Of a stretch of 23,400 bases of DNA, positions 1 through 9,200 are shown one piece after another. The translations under genes were made by a program, and so were the position numbers. The stretch spans positions 1,860-25,259 of the forward strand of contig NMRA01001069.1 of NCBI GenBank assembly GCA_002633005.1, given 5' to 3'. The DNA comes from Phoronis australis. Its lineage: Eukaryota > Phoronida > Phoronidae. Position 1 is the first letter of the stretch; each line of letters opens with the position of its first letter. The notes under the pieces were generated by a model. It saw only the letters and a program-made list of their open reading frames with translations. It did no database searches and was not told the DNA's origin.

Positions 1-1394
1 TCACGCCTCCCCCCCCCCCCCTCCCCAATCCACCTATGCTGAGCGTAAACCGTTTTTTAGCAAAAGGTAAAAAATTCGCCCATGAAATATAACATGAACA
101 AAATCGCCCTGAAGCTTTACTGTGCTCTTCACTTCTCATATGGCGTGTTTGAAACACCACATAATTATGGCAATTTTGAACAAGTTAACGCAAAAACTCT
201 TTTTCATTTTCCTATTTCTGTAGTTTTGTTTTGGCGACTAAACAACACAAATCATGCCTTAGGTATCGGCGGAAGAACTGAAAACAAGAATGACCAACTT
301 AATTAGCGGGAAAGCTCGGGAGGTCATAGTCATCAGATAAATATAAGAAACATATTTATTGTGGAAGTATTTTTCGATTAAATATCGTCCTGATTGGTAT
401 TGTACTGACAAATCACAGTTAACGTCCCCAACTTATCACTTGGATTATGACTCAAATTACGCCAGTTTTATCTGCCTAACGGGAATTCCGAATACGGGCA
501 CATGGGTGAGTGTTTGAAGAGCGACTTTGGCAAAAACGTCACGTGAAACCGAATAATGATACAATACAGTACGCTCGGGCGTTTTTTTCGGAAAACGGGA
601 AGTATTTTCAGAAACACTTTGTTATGCAGTCCTTCTTAAACACAAATCATTGATGACTTTTTTAATAATTAACTCGCCAAACACAGTGCGTTAAAACATT
701 CATTGCCGTACTTTTGAATTTTTTTCAGAAAATACGCCCGTGGAGTTCTCTTTGGATGGGCTTATGGTCGGCGGAATTCCCTGCTAAGAAGAGGCTACAA
801 GAAACTGAACTCTTGATTTAGAATACTGACATGCCGCTCTAAATTTGGATTCATTTTGTTCCTTTCGAAGACGAAAGGTGATTTAGGGATTTGCAAGGAA
901 ACAGCAGTTCATTCCAAACGAAACACCATGCTTGGCGTATGACAAGCCGTGATAAGTAACTGGGTTAAAATTTAAAGAGGCTTGGGATGCGAAATCTTGT
1001 CTAAATTATCTTTTAAACAATTCCTGAAAAAATACTATCTTGCAACGTCTAGTACAGAGTAACTGACTTTCCCCTGTGAACTTCGGAAATTTCCAGTGAA
1101 AATCACGAAATTCACGATTTTTTTGAAATACGCGCGAAGGAAAAACACAGTGGTTACCACAGAATTTCTAATCTCCCTTCACTTATGATAAATGAGCGCA
1201 AGCGCTCACAGTCGGTTGCTTGAAATTGCTCGAGGTCAAAGATCGCATTTTCCATTTGAGGGGAATATGCTACGTCTATGCGTTGCCATACCAAATAAGG
1301 TCACGTGCTTAGCTTTGTGGGAGAAAAATCGATGAAGTGGCACGCAGTTGACAGATCGTTTATTTTTTGAAATTTGAAACTAAAAGAAAACAGC
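1..1394. other. Non-coding stretch with leading poly-C tract
   Basis: The window opens with a C-rich low-complexity tract (13 consecutive C at 9-21). The rest is AT-rich sequence with only short open frames that lack splice context or recognisable protein character. I see no gene, RNA or repeat structure that I can support here. Confidence 0.6.
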
Positions 1395-1704
1395 GGCGGA
1401 TTTAGGGTGGGGCAAGGGGGCCATGCCCCACCCCTAAAATTCTACCAGATATCGTTTGGCAGTTCGGGTGCGAATTTGCTGACTAGCACATGCGCGCAAC
1501 CCGGCCAGGGGTGCTCGGGGATGAATAAACAATGCATAGAACCTTAACAAACCCGTTTTTTTTTAGTCAAACGGCCCGCAAACCCGAAAATTCGAGACCC
1601 CTGCATCCCTACATTTTAGGCTGGGCGCGCACATCTGCCGACATTCTGGTTATTGGTTATTCCTGTGCCCTGCCCCCTCCCCAACTCAAAATCCTGGATC
1701 CTCC
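1395..1704. mobile_element. Probable small inverted-repeat transposon (MITE-like)
   Basis: The left end reads GGCGGATTTAGG. The right end (1693-1704), read on the minus strand, is GGAGGATCCAGG, giving short imperfect terminal inverted repeats. Just inside the left end is a strong hairpin: TTTAGGGTGGGGCA at 1401-1414 pairs with TGCCCCACCCCTAAAA at 1424-1439. There is no transposase. The end sequence resembles that of the element at 22836-22984 (GGCGGATCCA), so the two may be distant relatives. No target-site duplication is visible, so the exact borders are uncertain. Confidence 0.4.
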
Positions 1705-3059
1705 CCTGGAAAATGCTTTGATCTTTTCGAAACAACCCTAAAAATACCTAGCAGGTTGGATTCTGTTTCAGTGGCGGAGAACCACTTTCAATATTTAAGT
1801 TTAGTCTGTTTATCGCGTTCTAGGCCTCTTTAAATTCCGACGATTATGGTAATACTCTTTAAAAATTTTCATGCATACTTACATCAATTGTCCTTTTTAT
1901 TTTTTTACTTTTGCCATAGTCATATCTGTCTGATTATATGTCTTTCTTTGTTTGTTGTATTGTGTTTTACTGTATTGTCTATTTTGTGAACCGTCGTTGT
2001 TAAATAAATCAAAAATCACCGCCAGTACTGCCACACACAAAATGGCTGAGACACCAGACATTTGAAGACTGCGACCTTCGTTACTACTAAACTACATTCG
2101 GCACTATTTAAAAAACAAAAATCGAATTGGGCCAATTCTCATCGCAATTTTCCGGGTCCCCAGATATTCCTGACCGGGCCAATAGCAGGTTTTTATTTCC
2201 GTTACCATCTCAAGTCTCAGGCAATGCCTTAATGCAGTGTTTTCGAATTTGCAAATTTAGGGTTGTCGAACTCTTGTTTTCTATGAAGAGTGCAAAGAGC
2301 AAACAATTTTAAGATGTAAAATCCTATTTTGAAAATTCAATGCCGTCTAATGAAATCAACCCTATTTCAAATGTCACGCTAACTACGGGCGAGAGCCCGT
2401 CTCGACACACTCAATGTTTAAACCAATTCTATCTCATGAATCCAGTCGCCAGTTGTATACTAATTCAATCCTATTGAGATAGTTAATGCCTATTCTGTTG
2501 GTGAATATTAAATATCTTAAACTTCCTCAGCTGAGACGCAACATTTGTAGGCTGAAAATGTTTTACAATTACGATAAAAAGTCGGTGTCAGTTAAGTTCA
2601 TCAAATCAGATGTCGGCGCTGTTGCGGCAGATTCTGCTCTCTCTCGGCTCAGATCTGGCATCCGTTCATTTCCTGAAGGTTACAACATTGCGGACAGATT
2701 ACTGGAAAAAGACTTTCTGTTGTTTATACCAGGCTATATTACACATCAGCCCCATCTCTTGGCATCTTTTGTCAGCAAGCTATCTGCCTTCTGGGGCCCC
2801 CTTACTGTCCGTGGCTCGGCATTGTCGGGCAAACGACCTAGCCGAGCTTTAAACTGGCGTACACTATGTATTTGTAAATTTGTTATATTTGTTTCTGTAT
2901 TTTTTGTTCTTCATTGTCATACAGTGACATAATACTCTGGAGATAGTGTGGTGACTTGAATCAGCGGGAAGAGAACTTCGGAACCAGCGGCCTTCATTTG
3001 AAAGTTACAACCCAGAGGCCTAATAGACTCTGGGTTCGAGATTAAGTTAGCTGTGATCA
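1705..3059. other. Non-coding stretch, no supported gene
   Basis: A 148-codon open frame lies at 2486-2932 (+), but its translation is not recognisable and ends in a hydrophobic stretch typical of translated AT-rich sequence. A small perfect hairpin with a GAGA tetraloop lies at 2385-2400 (stem ACGGGC/GCCCGT). Nothing else is supportable. Confidence 0.5.
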
Positions 3060-3094
3060 CAGTTGCGCCATCTGGCGAAGACTTGTCTTCGAAC
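3060..3094 (+). promoter_or_regulatory. Proximal promoter or 5' UTR with GCGCCATCTGGCG palindrome and YY1-like start site
   Basis: Immediately before the ATG at 3095 lies GCGCCATCTGGCG (about 3066-3078). Read on the minus strand it gives CAGATGGCGC, similar to the core of the CTCF recognition sequence. The start region AACATGGCG matches the YY1-type AANATGGCG element, which commonly overlaps initiator ATGs in animals. The motifs are visible; factor binding is inferred. Confidence 0.3.
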
Positions 3095-3132
3095 ATGGCG
3101 ACGTCCTTGTTGGATAGCGTGAAGAACGTGAG
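3095..3132 (+). CDS. First coding exon of an unidentified gene (gene A, exon 1)
   Basis: The exon starts with an ATG in good context (GAACATGG), encodes MATSLLDSVKNV plus two bases, and stops at the donor AG|GTAAAT. It therefore ends in phase 2. A short ATG-led exon beside GC-rich promoter-like sequence is a common form of animal first exon. It joins in frame to the exon at 5686-5716 and then 6239-6344, giving an uninterrupted peptide of about 58 residues. The protein is not recognised. The intervening intron is 2.5 kb and contains the MITE at 3547-4017. The frame-consistent joining over three exons is the main support; no transcript evidence is available. Confidence 0.5.
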
Positions 3133-3316
3133 GTAAATAGAAGCGTCTAAAATAGTTCCATCTATAGAGTTTTAGTGGACTTTTGGAAACGGTGTGTAGA
3201 ATTTAATAGCCAGATATAGCGTTTCTTATTTTGAGAACCAGTGTAGAGTTTAGTAGCTGTCTCGCGACTAGAAAAAGCTAGCCAAATTCTCGTGTTCTCA
3301 TGATTATTTACACATA

Positions 3317-3546
3317 CAGTCAAGTGACCTAATTATCGGACGTTTTGGCACATTTTGCATTATATTTAATTGAAAATACTACGGATTGTTGTAAATTCTT
3401 TGCTGAAATAAAGAATTACCTTTATAGAATTTTTGTGTTACTATATCTTGTCACCGAAAGCCACATTTATGTTCCGACTGAACTTTAAAAAACACAACAA
3501 GCAAACCTTCGGAGAACCTAAATATCGGACACCATGTTTCCCCATA
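3317..3546 (+). mobile_element. Possible outer end of a TA-flanked DNA transposon
   Basis: A TA dinucleotide (3315-3316) is followed by CAGTCAAGTGACCTAATTATCGGACG, recalled here as two overlapping parts: the CAGT start and the 15-mer ACCTAATTATCGGAC at 3327-3341. A CAGT start after TA followed by an ACCT..CGGAC-type motif is the style of pogo/Tigger terminal repeats. A variant 15-mer, ACCTAAATATCGGAC, lies at 3516-3530. No matching right end beyond 4017 is seen, so this is either a broken relative or part of the adjacent MITE's ancestor. Confidence 0.3.
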
Positions 3547-4017
3547 CACTATGTGTAGGGTACCTAATTATCGGACGGAACCTAAATATCGGACATTTCA
3601 TAGAATCTTACTTGAAGCATAATCTGAGAATNTTTATTATCACTTTGGCGTCTTGATATGACACCCGCACGTGCGCGGTCGGGGTTTGACTTGAGTTTAA
3701 AAACAAATGAAAAAATGGAACAGTAACATATTGTCAGTTCAATGAGAAAGTTTCATTGTAGAAAAAGATTTTATTTTCAACTTTTATAACCGATTTATGC
3801 GATCGTCCATTTTAGGCCGACTTGGGGGTCTAAATTACACCCTTTCTCGGTGAAATCAAAACGAGGCAACGCTGTAAAAAACGAGACGGTGCCGGACATT
3901 GAATGCATTACAACGGAACAGCAATTGGTGTCATTCAATTCTCAGATTATGCTTCAAGTAAGATTTTTTGAAATGTCCGATATTTAGGTTCCGTCCGATA
4001 ATTAGGTACACTATGTG
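3547..4017. mobile_element. MITE with about 80-bp terminal inverted repeats and TA target duplication
   Basis: Bases 3561-3629 and the reverse complement of 3940-4008 match at 67 of 69 positions. The outer ends read CAC...GTG and are flanked by TA on both sides (3545-3546 and 4018-4019), as expected for the Tc1/mariner/pogo superfamily, which inserts at TA. Each arm carries two copies of a 15-base motif, ACCTAATTATCGGAC and ACCTAAATATCGGAC, separated by 3 bp. The 310-bp core has no coding capacity, so it would depend on a transposase encoded elsewhere. It lies in the first intron of gene A. One N is at 3632, just inside the left arm. Confidence 0.8.
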
Positions 4018-4588
4018 TAAGCCCCGTACCTCGAAAAAGGGGAAAAAAGAGGAAAATTGATATGTATCTATTATAATTTGAGCAAACTGATTCACTGGAT
4101 GAGGAATGCAAGAGTCCCGTTTTTGGCAATGGATAATGAAATCAACGGTCCCACTTTTTAATTTTTATTTGAAATTTTATATCCCTTTTTAGAAACTTAT
4201 CTGTCGCTTCATAAAGGACTCGTCTCACGGGTGTGGACCGGTTAGTGGTATCCAAGGTGGCTGTTTTTTCTTCATATCCTTTCAAGAGGCTGCTGTCGGT
4301 GATATACNATTGTTTGCATGTTTTGAAAATCTGGTGGGTTGTTCTAATCTCATAGGTCAGTCCTATTTATGGAAAATTTTGTTTGTTTTACACGGCAAGA
4401 CATTATGTTTTACTAAAAGTTCCCGATTTCATTTGGCGACCTGTAGTAGGCCTACTGATCGACAGAGCATGGTTTGGCCACTGGACAGTTTAACGCGGGC
4501 TGAATGCGAAATAAGCGTCATAGGTCTTCCTGCAGGATTATGAGGCACACGTAGGCCTAACCCCTCGGTTGGCTGGATCATGGGGGCG
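4018..4588. other. Intronic sequence, nothing recognised
   Basis: AT-rich sequence between the MITE and a GC-rich repeat, with an N at 4308. Short open frames here have no supporting features. Confidence 0.5.
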
Positions 4589-4712
4589 GCGCACCATAGG
4601 GGTGGGGGGCGGCTATAGCCCCCCACCTTTTTCAGTGCTACGCCGCACATGGTCTATGAGGTGCACCACAGGGGGCTTTAGCCCCCACAGTCGGTGCTGC
4701 GCCGCGCCCATG
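4589..4712. repeat. Two imperfect GC-rich repeat units, each able to form a hairpin
   Basis: Unit one (about 4589-4651) and unit two (about 4662-4711) share the order GCACCA(T/C)AGGGG, then a self-complementary GGGGCTATAGCCCC-like or GGGGGCTTTAGCCCCC core, then CAGTGCTACGCCGC or CGGTGCTGCGCCGC. The GC content contrasts sharply with the AT-rich neighbourhood. It may be a remnant of a mobile element end, but no flanking duplication is visible. Confidence 0.4.
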
Positions 4713-4821
4713 TCTTGTGGATACGGCCGGGGGTGACTGCGGCATTCACTGAGGGACTGAGATGTAAATGCCTACATCCATTAAAAAGACGTGCAAAATT
4801 TGACGAGTTACGTTTGTTTAA

Positions 4822-4850
4822 CCAATGAGCTAGCTGGTGTAGCTCATTGG
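4822..4850. promoter_or_regulatory. Inverted pair of CCAAT boxes in a perfect 10-bp inverted repeat
   Basis: CCAATGAGCT (4822-4831) and AGCTCATTGG (4841-4850) are exact reverse complements around a 9-base spacer, so a CCAAT box faces each way. CCAAT is the NF-Y recognition sequence. A second short inverted repeat, CCGACA-TG-TGTCGG, follows at 4857-4870. The position upstream of the GC-rich, ETS-like stretch at 5060-5320 would suit an enhancer or promoter, but that role is inferred. Confidence 0.3.
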
Positions 4851-5059
4851 AAACTGCCGACATGTGTCGGTCGGTACTACACTAGTGCTAGCTTACCGTC
4901 ACGAGTTTCTGCCAAATACGCCAGACAGGTGTATATTTTGGTTTCATTTCATGTTTTTGAAAGATCTTTTTCCGAATATTCACCCATGGGCCTATTTTCG
5001 GAAATTGTCGGGTAAATTGTTTGATCGGTGGAAGAACTTTTGTCTCGTTTCCATTCTCA

Positions 5060-5320
5060 ACCTACGTTGCAGTGAAGGGACGTACGTGAGGAGCACCTCG
5101 AGGTGAGGAGCGGCAAAACAAAGACTTTTGCCAAACCCTGTCGCTAGAGGGCGCACAGCCGGTTTTCTGTCTTTGAAAAACGCAAAAGACTATTTCCCGA
5201 ATGTTCGGACTAACAGTCGCGCCCACGGGCGAAAAGGCCACGCTTGGTTTCCCCACTACACCACCGGAAGTATTGGAGTCTGTGCGCGCGCAGGGAGGTC
5301 AAGTAGGTGACCTCTACATT
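5060..5320. promoter_or_regulatory. GC-rich, CpG-containing segment with ETS-like and CTCF-like motifs
   Basis: This segment is more GC-rich than its surroundings. It contains CGCTAGAGGGCGCA (about 5141-5154, close to the CTCF core), CCGGAAGT (about 5265-5272, a canonical ETS site) and an alternating GC run TGCGCGCGCAG. These are typical of animal promoters. An open frame starting with ATG at 5201 runs through it, but I could not connect that frame in phase to a downstream exon. An alternative promoter or regulatory element of gene A is possible. Confidence 0.25.
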
Positions 5321-5685
5321 AACCTATTTTATTGCCGGATGCTCTATCTGACCTCCTTCTTGTTTCCGGCATTGCTGAGACAGAAACTCAACTGCGATTT
5401 CAAGCGATTATTTAGCGAAAATCTACCTGCCTTACTACTTCTGCTGCAAAATCACTCGACTGTGCTCATTGTTAACGTGTTCAGGATTCCTGTTGTGTAG
5501 TTGTAATTACTTTGTTGTGCATAATCTTTCACTTTGAGCGTCATTTTTGGATCGTTTGTTTTAATCGTGTTAAAGGGCTAGAATAATTGTTTTGTTACCT
5601 TGGTAACTACTTATATGTTATTTTTTCCTTAGTATTCCTGCGTATTAGTTGATTCTAATATAAGTTTTAGATTTTCAGACATCAG

Positions 5686-5716
5686 GTCAGCTTTGAACAA
5701 TCAGGGAAGAATGAGG
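5686..5716 (+). CDS. Small internal exon of gene A (exon 2)
   Basis: A pyrimidine-rich stretch (TTTTAGATTTTCAG) precedes two nearby acceptors, ending at 5678 and 5685. The donor is a strong consensus, AGG|GTGAGT (exon end 5716). With the downstream acceptor the exon is 31 nt, completes the split codon from 3131-3132, encodes SALNNQGRMR and ends in phase 0, matching the start of the exon at 6239. With the upstream acceptor the frame would hit a stop just after the next junction, so the downstream acceptor is preferred. The protein family is not recognised. Confidence 0.45.
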
Positions 5717-6238
5717 GTGAGTTCTTGGAACATTATTTTCTTAAATGATATCTTGTGTAGGCTTAGCTGTTACTACATGCCCATTCATTTGTCCTAGGAT
5801 AGAGTTTTGTAAGGTCACTAGTAATTTCCTTGAAAAGCAAGATTTCGCTGTGCAGTTCTAATGAGATCGCATTATTTTGATTACGATTTGCTTGCTGCAA
5901 GAGTTGTACTGTCATGAAAATTAACCAAGAATCATATGAATAAGATTCTGTTGATCATGCTCACTTCAGTGGAGTTCCCGATCACCGCTTTCCCTAAAGT
6001 CATTGATCGGAGTGTTACTTGTCCTGGAGGAAAAGTCACCAGCCTCCGAATGGACCCTGTTTCTTATTTGAAAATCAAAATCTACACTAGGTCATGAGGA
6101 GGTGGGACTCAACTGTAAATTCCTCAAAGTAGTTACTGAGACAAGTTAAAGCAGGTTTTAGGGAACAATGTGCAGTATGGAGGGCACTTGTCTTTATTAT
6201 GCTAATTGTCATTTATCTTCATTTATACTTATTCTTAG

Positions 6239-6344
6239 GTTAAGGTGATCACGGATAGCATTTACAAGTACATTGAGAGCAGCCGCAACATCAGCATCGA
6301 CTTGCAAGTACACAGTGGAAGATGTGTTAGTTTTTGCTCAGATG
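6239..6344 (+). CDS. Internal exon of gene A (exon 3)
   Basis: The acceptor is CTTATTCTTAG|GTTAAG and the donor is GATG|GTGAGT, both strong. The 106-nt exon is open from the first base and begins VKVITDSIYKYIESSRNISI, continuing with a cysteine-containing stretch (RCVSFCSD). Codon choice and amino-acid mix look like real protein. I do not recognise the family; it does not resemble a KH domain. It ends in phase 1, which does not match the phase 2 needed by the KH exon at 6533. So either an exon is missing at the N (6530) or the two belong to different genes. Confidence 0.5.
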
Positions 6345-6532
6345 GTGAGTTTAATATAATAACAAAATCAAAACTTCATTTTGCTATAGTCTGGCTAGAA
6401 ATGAAAATCAAGTTTGGAATGAAAATTGAATTTGTTCTTTTACGGTTATATTTTACATTTATTTTTACTAATTACCTCACCATAGTTCCACCTTATTTCT
6501 GAAGTGTTTATAAATCTGATCACGGTGTGNAG

Positions 6533-7154
6533 GGTGGAAAGTCTGCGACAGGCTACAGGTGCTAGTATCAAAGTGCATTCCGAATGTTTACCTGGTTCTT
6601 CAGATCGAGTTGTAAACATACATGGATCACTTGAAATGGTTATGAGTTGTGTAGATAAAATTCTGCATATCTACAATGAAAATCAGCATGGTGTTGGGCT
6701 GAGCCGGAGCTATATTCCACCAACGCCCAAACGTCAGCGAATATCCAGCAATGGTAATGAGCCAACAGTTGTTCGTCAATCGGGAAGCCTTCTCAATGAT
6801 ACTAGCTTGGACAAACCGGGTATACTTGGAGCCTTTGGCCAAATGAACAGACCAAGCTTGCTTAATGAAGACTTTGGAATGGGATTTGGGTTTGGATTGG
6901 ATGATTATGCTGACTGTTTTGGTAATATTCAAAAATGTGAGGTTACCATATCCAACCAGTTTGTTGGCTTCATCATTGGTAGAGGTGGTGATCGCATTCG
7001 AGACATACGTATTCAGTCAAAGGCGTCTATTGTGATAGACAACTCTGAGCCAGATAAAGAGGAGCGCACCATCACAATAACAGGAACTAAACAACAAATT
7101 GATTTTGCGCAATGGCTGATGAGGAAGGCTGTGCATCTAGCTTCTCATCCATAA
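6533..7154 (+). CDS. 3'-terminal exon of an hnRNP K-like KH-domain RNA-binding protein
   Basis: The reading frame from about 6534 to the TAA at 7152-7154 encodes about 206 residues. The first 45 (VESLRQATGASIKVHSECLP..SSDRVVNIHGS..) match the second half of a type I KH domain, the part after the GXXG loop, as in KH2 of hnRNP K. A linker of about 95 residues follows, with a basic patch PKRQR (possible nuclear localisation signal) and a glycine/phenylalanine-rich stretch (GMGFGFGLDD). A complete KH domain follows (IQKCEVTISNQFVGFIIGRG...RTITITGTKQQIDFAQWL), with GRGG as the GXXG loop and the ITITGT strand typical of KH3. KH proteins of this family bind C-rich single-stranded RNA or DNA and act in splicing, translation and transcription. 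The linker is shorter than in vertebrate hnRNP K and shows no RGG box. The upstream part of KH2 is missing: an N at 6530 sits right at the apparent acceptor (NAG|GGTGG). Confidence 0.85.
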
Positions 7155-7176
7155 TAACATGTTTGACAATGGACTG

Positions 7177-7278
7177 AGATTACACTGTGCAGTAGATTAC
7201 ACTGTGCAGTAGATTACACTGTGCACTAGATTACACTGTGCAGTAGATTACACTGTGCAGTAGATTACACTGTGCAGT
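7177..7278 (+). repeat. Six tandem copies of a 17-bp unit in the 3' UTR
   Basis: The unit AGATTACACTGTGCAGT repeats six times head to tail with one substitution (C for G near the end of copy 3). It starts 23 bp after the stop codon of the KH-domain gene. The internal ACTGTGCAGT contains an inverted repeat (ACTG/CAGT). Near-perfect identity implies recent expansion. Confidence 0.95.
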
Positions 7279-7960
7279 GTTGTAAATAGAGTTTGATATC
7301 AATTTATTTGGTTTTAAATTTGTGAATACCTGGTAGGCAAGTCATGTGTAATTGTTATCTCAATCCATCTATGTTTCTGAAAGTGAATTTACAGCTTTGT
7401 CATTCTTAAAGCTGTTATTTTTCTCTTTGCTCTTAAAGAAACATGGTTGCAGCGGAATTCCAGTGGTGTTTGAATAGTGTTGGGCTGTTAACATGTTGTT
7501 TGTATCAAGATTTGCTGGGCCGTGGTCCAGTGTGAGAGAAATCAACCATCTTGAACACATTTTTAGTTGAACACAATTTGAAGCAGAATTTTGGTGTATC
7601 ACATCATATTTTGATTGGAATTTAAACATTTTTCCCTCGCAAGTTGCATAATATGGAATTTTCGCATGAAGGTTGTAGATTACGTGCTAAATGGGTTGGC
7701 AACCGTGCAAAGTTTCATTTTTATGGTCAACTTCATTGGTAAAATGAGTTGTTGTTTGTCATCAGAATCGAGAGTATTCAGCGTTTCCGACCAAACCGGA
7801 TATTTTTTTCAAATGCTTGAGGTTGAATTGACCAAAACAATCTTGAATTTGGACACCATTCTAACCTTTGAGCATGTAAAGTTTCAATCAAATCATGAAG
7901 AATGAAATTGTTATGGACATCAGGTGGGTGTTATCAGGCATTTTTGTGTACCCACTTATA
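7279..7960. other. Presumed 3' UTR or flanking sequence, no gene seen
   Basis: AT-rich sequence after the 17-bp array. Open frames on either strand (for example 7615-7905) are hydrophobic or unstructured and unsupported. Confidence 0.5.
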
Positions 7961-9045
7961 CATATGTGGGTGCAAGATATTGTTACCTTTTGCTGGGAAC
8001 GTGGCGTCCACTGATGTGCTCCTAAACATCTTGCAGGACCTTAATGAGATTTGGCAGATGTGTTCCTATGAAACTGATGGCCCATAAATTTTTTATCAAT
8101 TTTAGTTTCTTTTTTACATTTGCCTCTGTGTCTGGAGTTTCTTGATGGATTTTCATCAAATTTGGCAAGTAGGTTTTTGTTGAGATGGTGATGCTCTCCC
8201 AATTTTGGACAGATTCAGTGTATTCTGTGCCACCTAGTTGCCACTTTAATCATTTCAATTCTGTTTCGTGGCACCCCTTTTGTTCGCCCACTGCTCGAAT
8301 GATCATTACAAAAATTCATTACTGAAATTAGCAGACGTGTTCCTGTGGAGAAGACTATAATTGGACAACATTGATATTCCGACTAGACTTATTACTGTGG
8401 CACCCCCTATTGGCAATTTGCATCTGCAGCTGTATCACCTTAACCCCTTCCAAATTTCAGCAAGTGTTTTTCTTTGTCTGTGAAAACAAATGAAGACTAG
8501 TTTCAGTCTGATCCAACTATTGCTGTGCCCCCTAGTAGCAATTTTAGATTTTGTCATATATACCTCTGCATCTTCATGTTCCTTAACAGATTCTCGTGAA
8601 ATTTAGCAAATTGGTTAATATTATGGAGGTGGTGATTTTAAGGGTAGATTTGACATGTTATGTACCACCTAACGGTCATTTATTATTTGCAAGTTTTTAC
8701 ATCCAAACTCTTCCAGGGAACAGTATTAAAATTGGCTGTTGTGTTCCTACTGAGAAGACCATGACTGAGGTTAATTTTCCCACAGCTCTGTCTACTGTGG
8801 TGCCCCCTAGTAACAATTTATTTTTGTGACCCAGCTGTATCTTAGCACCTTGCAGGATTTTTTTAATATTGTCAAGTGTATTTCTGTGAATGTGAAAACA
8901 AAGGACGATGACTTTCAAGCAGATCTGTCTACTGCTGTGCCCTGAATCTTCAGAGTTTCTTCTCAGAATTTCATGAAATTTGGCACATAGAGATGGCAAC
9001 ACTTCTATTTTTGTATTCTAGGCCACCTAGCAACCATTGTATTTA
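7961..9045 (+). repeat. Highly diverged tandem array, period about 135 bp
   Basis: Two landmarks alternate across the region. One is a version of TGAAATTTGGCA followed by GTGTTCCTGTGGAGAAGAC (near 8045, 8155, 8320, 8450, 8598, 8727, 8864 and 8972). The other is a version of CTGTGGTGCCCCCTAGTAGCAATTT (near 8226, 8396, 8523, 8660, 8797, 8931 and 9022). Most spacings are close to 135 bp. Copies have many substitutions and indels, so the array is old. It may lie in the long 3' UTR of the KH gene. Confidence 0.6.
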
Positions 9046-9194
9046 TTTTCTCGTGGACTCTCAGTTTATTTGGTTCTGGTAAATGCTTATTGTATTAATA
9101 TCAGGAGTCTAAAACAAGAATATTTGACAGTCTGATGGAAAAGTTTTGCTAATTAAACATTTTAATGTGTTCTGTTCTCAGAAGGAATCGAATG

Positions 9195-9200
9195 AATAAA
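9195..9200 (+). terminator. Candidate polyadenylation signal AATAAA
   Basis: A canonical AATAAA on the plus strand about 2 kb after the KH gene stop codon. I noticed no clear AATAAA on this strand closer to the stop, although I did not scan every base exhaustively. If used, the 3' UTR would include the 17-bp array and the 135-bp array. Confidence 0.3.

Noticed and set aside
2486-2932. 148-codon plus-strand open frame
   Set aside because: No recognisable domain, no promoter or splice context, and composition like translated AT-rich non-coding DNA.
3547-4017. Element with a 12-bp target duplication (ACTATGTGTAGG/ACTATGTGTAAG)
   Set aside because: The apparent long duplication is explained better by terminal sequences CACTATG.../...CTATGTG of the element itself, with TA duplications outside them.
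5201-5500. ATG-led 99-codon frame as first exon of the KH gene
   Set aside because: The candidate donor after GGTCAA does not join in phase with the exon at 5679 or 5686, and the second half is hydrophobic non-coding-like sequence.
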